DNA from: Blastopirellula marina
GTDB lineage: Bacteria; Planctomycetota; Planctomycetia; Pirellulales; Pirellulaceae
Assembly: GCF_002967765.1 (NCBI RefSeq)
Contig: NZ_PUHY01000006.1
Span: 496,001-560,000 of the forward strand
Direction of reading: 5' to 3'
Length of the DNA: 64,000 bases
Shown here: one piece after another, positions 39,226 to 46,220 of the stretch
Layout: every line of letters starts with the position of its first letter
Position numbering within the stretch: the first letter of the stretch is position 1
Made by a program: the position numbers and the translations under genes
Notes under the pieces: model-generated
The model's input: only the letters and a program-made list of their open reading frames with translations
Told to the model about the DNA's origin: nothing
Database searches by the model: none

Positions 39226-40002
39226 GTGTTAGTCGTTACTCGCCATTCGAAAGATAAGATATCTTTCCCTCAGGTTGGCATTACCATCCACTTCATCCGG
39301 GTCCATTCCGGAAACGTGAAGATCGGAATCGATGCTCCGCGGGACATCGCTATTGTCCGCGACGAAATCGACAGTACGGAGACGACTGCTTCACTTATTC
39401 GCAGGCAATTTCTTAGACTGCCACGTGATATCCGTCATGGGATTCGCAACGAACTACACCAAATCAGTATTGGATTGCACCTCTATCGCGAGCTGCTTCA
39501 AGCTGGACAGGTTCAAGAGGCGGAAGAAGCCTTTGAAGTGATGCAAAGTTGTTTGCAACGGCTAGACGAAAACGAAGTCTTCCAGAGAACACCACCGACA
39601 TCCTCTGCTTCGGGTAACGTTCTGCTAGTTGAGGACATGGCCAACGAACGCGAAATGTTAGCCGACTTTCTTCGTCTTCATGGTTACGGTGTCAACACGT
39701 TCGCAAATGGATCAGAGGTGCTGAATTACCTCAAGGAGAACATCGCGCCGAAGGTCATCCTTGTTGACATGAAAATGCCCGAATGTGACGGGCCAACAAC
39801 CGTGCGGCAAATACGATCTGATTCGCGTATCGGTTCCACACATATTTTCGCGTTGAGCGGAACATCACCGAAAGAAAACGGTTTAGAGAGCGGTGTGAAA
39901 GGGATCGATCGCTGGTTCCCCAAACCCGTTAACCCACAAGGCCTCATCAACGCGATCGAAGCCATCAGCAAGAAACCAACTCGTCGAATACCGGAGTCGT
40001 AA
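39226..40002 (+). CDS. CsrA-receiver fusion protein 2
   Basis: 258 aa from the GTG at 39226, preceded by AAGGAG at six-base spacing; this gives the canonical CsrA N-terminus (MLVVTR). CsrA domain about 1-48 with VKIGIDAPRDIAIVRDEI, keeping the equivalent of RNA-contacting Arg44. Linker about 55-115 is helical and contains IRNELHQISIGLHLYRELL, reminiscent of a histidine-kinase dimerisation helix with a His. Receiver about 125-250 (VEDMANER, acceptor Asp181 in ILVDMKMPECDG, FPKPVNP). The two CsrA-receiver genes flank the three CheB-CheR genes. Predicted phosphorylation-controlled mRNA-binding regulator. Confidence 0.9.
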   Translation: MLVVTRHSKDKISFPQVGITIHFIRVHSGNVKIGIDAPRDIAIVRDEIDSTETTASLIRRQFLRLPRDIRHGIRNELHQISIGLHLYRELLQAGQVQEAEEAFEVMQSCLQRLDENEVFQRTPPTSSASGNVLLVEDMANEREMLADFLRLHGYGVNTFANGSEVLNYLKENIAPKVILVDMKMPECDGPTTVRQIRSDSRIGSTHIFALSGTSPKENGLESGVKGIDRWFPKPVNPQGLINAIEAISKKPTRRIPES

Positions 40003-40007
40003 TCATC

Positions 40008-40082
40008 TTAGCCGCTGAAGTTCACCGCAGGGAGAGCGGAAAGAATTCCAAGGGAGATTGGATTTAATACTCCAGCGGCTAA
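40008..40082 (+). ncRNA. Candidate CsrA-binding RNA: outer stem with two AGGGAGA-loop hairpins
   Basis: Directly after the csrA-rec 2 stop. Outer stem TTAGCCGCTG (40008-40017) / CAGCGGCTAA (40073-40082), 10 perfect pairs. Inside are hairpin 1, CCGC-AGGGAGA-GCGG (40025-40039), and hairpin 2, TCCA-AGGGAGAT-TGGA (40047-40062). Both loops carry AGGGA, the ANGGA core bound by CsrA, 22 nt apart. An intrinsic terminator follows at 40090. Most likely a 3'-UTR element or processed sRNA; no separate promoter was seen. Confidence 0.55.
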
Positions 40083-40089
40083 CCATCGC

Positions 40090-40130
40090 CGGGAGAGCTG
40101 AGGCAACGCTTCAGCTCTCCCGCGCATTTT
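40090..40130 (+). terminator. Intrinsic terminator downstream of csrA-rec 2
   Basis: CGGGAGAGCTGAGG (40090-40103) / CTTCAGCTCTCCCG (40109-40122), 14 pairs with one G-U, loop CAACG, then CGCATTTT. The left-arm segment GGGAGAGC (40091-40098) is repeated at 40030-40037 in hairpin 1 of the preceding RNA element, which could therefore pair with the right arm instead. Confidence 0.85.
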
Positions 40131-40793
40131 CAACCGATGTTGCGAGTGTACGATATACTTCACGAAAGACAAAACATTTTTTCATGATTAGCTCGTTGAC
40201 GATCCGAAGTTAACTTTCCGGTAAGCCGCAGTGAAAGCATTCAATTCAAATAGGGAATTAATCCCATGTATATAATTGATGAAGTGGCAGATCCGATTCG
40301 ATCAAAGAGCTAAGCTCTGCTGAACTCAAATAGGCACGCGAGCAGCCGATTCGCTCGCAACCGCAATGGATTGCGCGTCTGAAGGGACGTTTCCCTTCTG
40401 AACATGAAGTTTTTGACGCTACAACAGCCGTCTTCGGCTGTCTAGTGTCCAGACTGCGCTTGGAAGCAACGCTTTCGCGCTCATTGCGAGACCTTCTGTC
40501 GTGCCTACAATTCGAGTTACTCACAGGAAGCTTTCCTGCCGTTCATTGGTGCGTTCTGCCAATCTACTTTGCGTCGCCGTTCCGCGATGTTGCTCACCTT
40601 CGTTCGGCTGTCTTCTCTTTGTCCACTCTTTAAGCACTTCAGTAATCCCTTTCGACTGCACACTGCTGCGCATTCGGAAAGCGTTAGACGAATTCGTCAG
40701 GGCTGCAAATAGCCAACTCCGGTCAATCGCAAACGAGGGCAGAGGCGTTCATCAAATCCGTAGTCTGTTTAGAACCAATCCGGGAGAACGGCT
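40131..40793. other. Long noncoding stretch before the REC-kinase-REC gene
   Basis: About 660 bp without a credible gene; short frames on both strands lack family similarity and ribosome binding sites. The middle part (40306-40563) is rich in short perfect hairpins and is listed separately. The last 20 bases carry GGGAGA as ribosome binding site for the next gene. Confidence 0.5.
40306..40563 (+). ncRNA. Hairpin-dense segment, possible structured RNA
   Basis: Successive perfect stem-loops: AGAGC-TAA-GCTCT (40306), GCGAGC/GCTCGC with nine-base loop (40338), CGCAA-TGGA-TTGCG (40362), GAAGGGA-CGTT-TCCCTTC (40381), ACAGCCG-TCTT-CGGCTGT (40424), CAGGAA-GCT-TTCCTG (40524) and ATTGG/CCAAT with nine-base loop (40545). 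Two 7-bp stems with four-base loops in such a short span are more than expected by chance. Strand is not determined by the symmetry; plus is assumed from the neighbours. No known RNA family recognised. Confidence 0.35.
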
Positions 40794-42599
40794 ATGAATC
40801 ATGAAGTCCTTATCACCGATCAACAGATCGTAAACCTCCTGTTACTGGAGGATGACGACGTTGACTACCAAACCCTGACCCGTCATTTGGCATCTGGGCC
40901 AACTAAATTCGAGATCTCCCATGCCCGCACGTTGGAAAATGCGTGCGACACGCTCAGTCAGGGTCACTACGATGTGATCATTGCCGATTTACGATTGCCC
41001 GATAGTGAGGGGGTCGAAACGGTTGTCTCTCTGGCAGAGCGATGTCCGCAGACCGTGTTATTGGTGATGACCGGTCTCGATGACGAAGAATTGGAACAGG
41101 AAGTTCTCAGCCGCGGAGCACACGGCTATTTCGTCAAATGCGAGATTCAAGGCAAAGCGATCATCCGCACGATACTGCATTCGCTGCGATGCGAACGATT
41201 CGTCCGACAACATCGAGCCCTCGTCGATCACTTACGAACGCAACAAAGAAGTTTAGAGTCGTTTTCACAGCAATTGAGTGAGGAGAATAAGCTACTCAAG
41301 AACGCGCATCAACTCCGTTTTCAAACCGAAGCAACAGACTTCAAACATCTCTCCAATCACGTTAGTAAGGATGCCATAGCGATTATGGCCGTGGAAGCCG
41401 AGCAAGCAAGTCGCGCCAAGAGTGAATTCTTAGCGACCGTTTGTCACGAATTACGAATGACGATGGAAGGAATTCTGTCGATTCATGATCACTTGGCACA
41501 AACGCACCTGACCGATCAACAAAAGGCATTCGTTGACGCCAGCTTGGCTAACAGTACCGTTCTCTACCGCATGGTCGGTGAGATGTCCGATATCGCTCGG
41601 ATCGAGTCGGGGCGGGCAGAACTTCAACCATTCCTATGTGACCTATCGGCCATTCTTCAGGAAGTCGCTTCTACGGCTTATCCTCTACTCAGCTCGAAGC
41701 ACATTGCTTTGAAGTGGGCATCTGACGAAGCGTTTGCCGAATCGGTAATCTGCGATGGAAAGGTCATTCGCCAAGTACTAATCTTGTTGCTCTCGAACGC
41801 GATTAAGTTTACCTCGCAAGGCAGAATTGATTTGCACGGAGCATGTCTCTCGCAAGACTCACACGGTGGATACATTCGAATCTCCGTGTCCGACACCGGT
41901 GTGGGAATTCCGGCCGACACCTTGGACGAATTGAAAGCGGCCTTTTCGCAAGGAAGTCTACGATCGATGCCACCGCTACTTGGCCCTAGCCTCGGCCTTT
42001 CGCTCGCGTTGCAATTAACGCGGCAACTGGGAGGGGAAATGGGAGTAGAAAGCGAACGTTGGAAAGGCTCGACCTTTTGGGTTGATATTCCCGTTCGCTT
42101 ACCCGAACAGGAAGTTACCGGTCGAATCGATTCAAGCAGCAAGTCACTGCTGAAAGGCCCCAATTTTCTCAAACGCCAGAATGGTAACGGTAAACCAAGC
42201 AGACCGCTAACAGCAAAGCATCATGTGTTGGTCGCGCATGAGAGCCGGGCCCTACAACTGTATATGGTCGAGCAACTGCGACAGCTCGGACATTCTGCGG
42301 ATACCGCGAAGGATGGAAGTGATGCGATGTATCTATTGGCGAGAAAGGACTTCGATCTCTTGATGATCGACTGTCACTTGCCAATCCACGACGTCTTTGT
42401 CATCGCTAACCGAATTGATGGAATCACGCAGGGAAACCAAGAGGAAAAACGTCCCAAAATCATTGCCATTTCCGATCGATTGATGATTGACAAGATGGAC
42501 AATTCCCAAATCGAGAACATCGATGCCTATTTAACGGTACCGCTGGAAATCACACGCTTACGCGAGACCATCCGGCGCTGCCTAAACGATGATATATAG
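40794..42599 (+). CDS. Receiver-histidine kinase-receiver hybrid
   Basis: 601 aa, ATG at 40794 with GGGAGA six bases upstream. REC1 about 12-130 (LEDDDVDY, acceptor Asp65 in IIADLRLPDSEG), coiled-coil linker, HisKA with LATVCHELRMTMEG (His218; the usual Pro of the H-box is missing), HATPase (LLSNAIKF, DTGVGIP, and a divergent G2 box reading LGPSLGLSLALQL in place of GGTGLGLS), and REC2 about 475-600 (acceptor Asp526 in MIDCHLP; the first acidic pair reads AHES, so Mg2+ binding may be lost). Kinase activity is plausible but some motifs are degenerate. Last signalling gene of the island. Confidence 0.88.
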   Translation: MNHEVLITDQQIVNLLLLEDDDVDYQTLTRHLASGPTKFEISHARTLENACDTLSQGHYDVIIADLRLPDSEGVETVVSLAERCPQTVLLVMTGLDDEELEQEVLSRGAHGYFVKCEIQGKAIIRTILHSLRCERFVRQHRALVDHLRTQQRSLESFSQQLSEENKLLKNAHQLRFQTEATDFKHLSNHVSKDAIAIMAVEAEQASRAKSEFLATVCHELRMTMEGILSIHDHLAQTHLTDQQKAFVDASLANSTVLYRMVGEMSDIARIESGRAELQPFLCDLSAILQEVASTAYPLLSSKHIALKWASDEAFAESVICDGKVIRQVLILLLSNAIKFTSQGRIDLHGACLSQDSHGGYIRISVSDTGVGIPADTLDELKAAFSQGSLRSMPPLLGPSLGLSLALQLTRQLGGEMGVESERWKGSTFWVDIPVRLPEQEVTGRIDSSSKSLLKGPNFLKRQNGNGKPSRPLTAKHHVLVAHESRALQLYMVEQLRQLGHSADTAKDGSDAMYLLARKDFDLLMIDCHLPIHDVFVIANRIDGITQGNQEEKRPKIIAISDRLMIDKMDNSQIENIDAYLTVPLEITRLRETIRRCLNDDI

Positions 42600-42886
42600 C
42601 CCGAGATTGATCGTTTCGCCCTATCGTCTCCTCGCTTCGACCATAGCTTATCCCTTAATTTCGCGACTTTTCATATCAAAAGGAGTTTCGCTTACGAAGC
42701 TTTCCTCCACGTGGTTTGCATGGGGCCAAATTTAACGTTTTCGGAAGTTTTCACGAACGACGTCAGGCATCCGTAAGGAAACTGCTGTTTGACGTTGGTT
42801 CTCTTCGGTCTAACATGCCCAACTGATGCGATCAGTGAACGCAATGCTTTGTCATTGCAATTTGGCTCGACCGAAAGACCACGCTC

Positions 42887-44932
42887 ATGTCTTTGGAAAA
42901 CGAATTCCGCTATCGGCCCGACATTGACGGACTACGGGCAATTGCCGTCGTTCTCGTCTTGCTATTTCATGCTCGTCTCGGTTTTACAGGCGGTTTTGTT
43001 GGGGTTGATGTCTTCTTCGTCATCTCCGGCTTCCTGATCACCGGGCTGATTCTGAAAGGACAAGATGAAGGTCGTTTTAGCATGGGAGCGTTCTGGCAAC
43101 GACGCATACGCCGAATCTTACCTGCTTCGCTCGTGGTGGTGCTAGTCACTCTCACCGCCGGCTTCTTCCTTTTTCTCCCTTCTGACTTCCACAAATTGGC
43201 GGAATCGGCGCTCGCCCAGCAATTGATGCTAGCAAACGTCTATTTCAGCTATTCGCTTGACTACTTTGCCGGTCCCGCCGAAACCCAACCGCTTTTGCAC
43301 ACTTGGTCCCTGGCCGTTGAAGAACAGTTTTACCTTTTCTATCCACTGTTGCTCGTTGCTTTTCGTCCGCTAGGCAAGCGTGCCGTGTTCACCCTCCTTG
43401 CGTTATTGGCATTGGCATCCTTTGCGCTAAGTGTGTGGGGGATGACACAATCCCCGACGCTAACTTTCTTCCTACTACCAACACGAATGTGGGAACTATT
43501 AGTCGGTGCTCTGGTTGCGTTCATTCCTGCTCCGCAACGATGGCCTCATGCCGCGCGAGAATTGTGTGCGTGGCTGGGACTCGCTGCGATCCTAGGTAGT
43601 GGCTGGTTTTATCATCCCTCAATGGTCTTTCCGGGCACCTCGGCACTAGTACCGGTTCTAGGTACTGCCCTGCTTATCTATGCGTGCGGCTGCCAAAAAC
43701 CGACGTCCTTGGTCAAGATATTATCGCATCGCTCGCTGGTCTTTGTTGGCTTGATCTCTTATTCGCTCTACCTGTGGCATTGGCCGATCCTGGCATCAAT
43801 GCATTACTTGTTTGGTCCCCAACTTACTCTGCTCCAAACAACTCTGGCACTCGCGGGCAGCATTGTGGCTGGCGTCTTAAGCTGGCGATACATCGAGACA
43901 CCATTCCGCAAGCACTTTTCGGAAACACCGGTTTGGAAAACCGCAGGCTCAGCATTTGCCGTATCTCTGGCGATTGCTTGTCTGGCTCTCGTAGTGGTGC
44001 AAACTCAGGGTTTACCGCAGAGACTGCCACCACAAATTCGTGAGATGATCACGCTCAAACATGGCTACGACAAATACGTCGCCGAGACCGAACAGTTGAA
44101 AAACGGTAAAGCGTATGTCGTCAAAACCACATTACCGCTCGCCGACTCATGCGACTTCGTACTACTTGGCGACAGCCACGGAATGATGGTCGCTACGTTA
44201 TTCGAGCAATTAACCCAGCAACACAATGTCAATGGCGAATTCGTCGTCAAGGCAGGCGTCGCGCCGCTGCAAGGGGTTTGGAAAGTCGCTGATGTTGGAA
44301 AAGAGGGACTTGCTTGGGGAAATGCTGCGTTGAACTACGTTGTGTCGCGGAAGCCCAAAAACGTCATCCTCGTGGGACGATGGTCCGCCTATATCGACGG
44401 CCCCCCTGAGAACACGCTCGCCCGTTACCAACAGATTCTGGTCGATGAAGCCAACCCGACACCAAACGGAAAATCCGCAATGCCTGTCTTTGAGGCCGCC
44501 ATGCAGCGAACAGTCGCTTCGCTTGAAGACGCCGGATGCCACGTCTGGATATTGAAACAACCTCCAGAACAATCGTGCAATCCCCAACTGGAAATGCCTC
44601 GAGCCTGCTTCATTGGCTATGAGATTCCAAGCGGAGTCACGCGCCGAGAACACTTGCAGCGACAACGCCAGGCAAACGATGTCATCGACCACTTGGCCGC
44701 GGCCAGTAGCCAGATTCATGTTCTCGATCCAGCTGGCAGCTGTTTCAATGACTCGGATCGCTCGATTATTGGCTCGCTGGAAGGTTCTTTTTACCGAGAT
44801 GGTAACCATCTCTCGCGGCTCGGTGCTCAGAATCTGCTCCGACCGACACTTGTGCCTCTTTTCGAGGACATGCAGGCAATTCGCTTGGCAGAAAAGGCGG
44901 ATGTAACGACTTCCGGATCGATCACGCGATAA
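42887..44932 (+). CDS. OafA/YrhL-type acyltransferase with SGNH domain
   Basis: 681 aa. Membrane acyltransferase-3 domain about 1-370: YRPDIDGLRAIAVVLVLLFHA (essential His28), GVDVFFVISGFLITG, HTWSLAVEEQFYLFYP, and about ten membrane helices. C-terminal periplasmic SGNH hydrolase-like domain with LLGDSHG (Ser about 429) and YRDGNHLSRLGA (Asp/His about 638-641). Such proteins O-acetylate exported or cell-surface polysaccharides, which fits the glycan genes that follow. ATG at 42887. Confidence 0.92.
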   Translation: MSLENEFRYRPDIDGLRAIAVVLVLLFHARLGFTGGFVGVDVFFVISGFLITGLILKGQDEGRFSMGAFWQRRIRRILPASLVVVLVTLTAGFFLFLPSDFHKLAESALAQQLMLANVYFSYSLDYFAGPAETQPLLHTWSLAVEEQFYLFYPLLLVAFRPLGKRAVFTLLALLALASFALSVWGMTQSPTLTFFLLPTRMWELLVGALVAFIPAPQRWPHAARELCAWLGLAAILGSGWFYHPSMVFPGTSALVPVLGTALLIYACGCQKPTSLVKILSHRSLVFVGLISYSLYLWHWPILASMHYLFGPQLTLLQTTLALAGSIVAGVLSWRYIETPFRKHFSETPVWKTAGSAFAVSLAIACLALVVVQTQGLPQRLPPQIREMITLKHGYDKYVAETEQLKNGKAYVVKTTLPLADSCDFVLLGDSHGMMVATLFEQLTQQHNVNGEFVVKAGVAPLQGVWKVADVGKEGLAWGNAALNYVVSRKPKNVILVGRWSAYIDGPPENTLARYQQILVDEANPTPNGKSAMPVFEAAMQRTVASLEDAGCHVWILKQPPEQSCNPQLEMPRACFIGYEIPSGVTRREHLQRQRQANDVIDHLAAASSQIHVLDPAGSCFNDSDRSIIGSLEGSFYRDGNHLSRLGAQNLLRPTLVPLFEDMQAIRLAEKADVTTSGSITR

Positions 44933-45181
44933 GTCCTAGCCGACTACGAAATCGTGGAGATTCGTACGGCAAAAACCAATCTTGACCCTCATTCGCCCCC
45001 CCCATTAGAATTTTGCCTCCGACATACGAGGTTCCCATCTCCCTCCTTCCGTGTCAGAAGGGAGAACCTGGGCGATGGACGATAGCAGTCTTTTTTGACG
45101 GTATCGGTTCCAACTCAAATAACGCGATGAGTGGCTTTCAAGATTTCTCGAACTAGCACACCGCGAATCCCAAGCCGAACT

Positions 45182-46216
45182 ATGATCTCTCAACATTCTC
45201 AAGCCGAATCTCCGAAGCAGCGCACGGCACAACTGGCCAAGGCAATGCAAAATGGCTTGGAAGCACGAAAGTTCATCACCCCAGCGCCCGATCCCGTCGC
45301 AACTGAGAATTCCCGCGTCGAAGAAGAGCCCCAGCCAGAAACGCCCAAGGAAACCGAATCAACTCCGGTCGAGCCCCCAACGATTTCAACACTTCAGAAG
45401 ATCCACGCTGGTTGGAAGCGTCGCGTTCGTCGCTTGGCTGACAAATGGCCGTTCTATTCGCGCAAAAAGGCAGAACGTGCGATCGCGCATCTAACGGAGG
45501 ACATGCAGCATAAATTCGATGTCTGTCAGCAATTGATCGCGAGATCGGAGCAGCGCGTCCAAGACCTGGAGATCCGCTACCAAGCGATTATTGCCAGCGA
45601 GCGGCAATCCTTCCACGAAGCAGTCGTTGGACGAAAGGTAATCGAGGAGCCGCACGTCGTTTCTGACCAATCCATGGAAGCATTGTTTGTTCATTCCCAT
45701 CTTCCTAAGCCACCCGCTCGGGTCCTTGTTTTTGGATGTGCCCAATCCAAGATTGCGTTGGAACTTGCCAGCCTTGGTTTTGAGGTAGTAGGTGTCGACG
45801 ATCGGCCAAGCACCCTTCGTCATCCGCGATTGACGACGATTCAAATCCATGGGGATCAATTACCGGTCGCATCAGACAGCTTCGATATGGTCGTTGCTCC
45901 ATCCGCAATCGAATGCACGAAGCTTAGCAAGCCGTCCGAACCAGCGGAAACGCCTGCTATGACGAAAGAAGTTTTGCGAGCACTACGCCGAGGGGGACAA
46001 TTCTTACTGACTGCTCCTTTCGAGACACCTCAGAGAACCTCGATCGACTGGTCGCTGATGGCAGCGATCACGCGTCCCTTCCATGTTCACGAAACCAGCT
46101 TTGCACTTGAGACCGGAGGCTGTTGGAATATTGTTTCCGGCGGAGCGATGTCTGAGGGGAATATTCCTGCTGAACGGACCCAAACGATCATTCTCATCGC
46201 AATGGAAAAGGGTTGA
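45182..46216 (+). CDS. SAM-dependent methyltransferase-like protein with N-terminal coiled coil
   Basis: 344 aa from the ATG at 45182; a GTG at 45131 would add 17 residues. A Pro/Glu-rich disordered N-terminus (about 1-65), a helical/coiled-coil part (about 70-140), then a class I methyltransferase fold: RVLVFGCAQSKIALELASLGFEVVGVDD (motif I), LPVASDSFDMVVAPSAIE, VLRALRRGGQFLLTAPF. Substrate unknown; context suggests a glycan. Four bases separate its stop from the glycosyltransferase start, so coupling is likely. Confidence 0.78.
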   Translation: MISQHSQAESPKQRTAQLAKAMQNGLEARKFITPAPDPVATENSRVEEEPQPETPKETESTPVEPPTISTLQKIHAGWKRRVRRLADKWPFYSRKKAERAIAHLTEDMQHKFDVCQQLIARSEQRVQDLEIRYQAIIASERQSFHEAVVGRKVIEEPHVVSDQSMEALFVHSHLPKPPARVLVFGCAQSKIALELASLGFEVVGVDDRPSTLRHPRLTTIQIHGDQLPVASDSFDMVVAPSAIECTKLSKPSEPAETPAMTKEVLRALRRGGQFLLTAPFETPQRTSIDWSLMAAITRPFHVHETSFALETGGCWNIVSGGAMSEGNIPAERTQTIILIAMEKG

Positions 46217-46220
46217 TCCG

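Noticed and set aside
40306-40563. CRISPR array or integron attC interpretation of the repeated hairpins
   Set aside because: The stems differ from each other in sequence and spacing, so there is no repeated unit, and no cas or integrase gene is near.
40258-40633. Short frames of 62-98 codons in the gap before 40794, both strands
   Set aside because: No ribosome binding sites or family similarity; composition follows the hairpins of this segment.
46083-46220. 46-codon N-terminal extension of the double GT4 frame
   Set aside because: Overlaps the methyltransferase-like gene and is unrelated to GT4; the TTG at 46221 gives a typical start.
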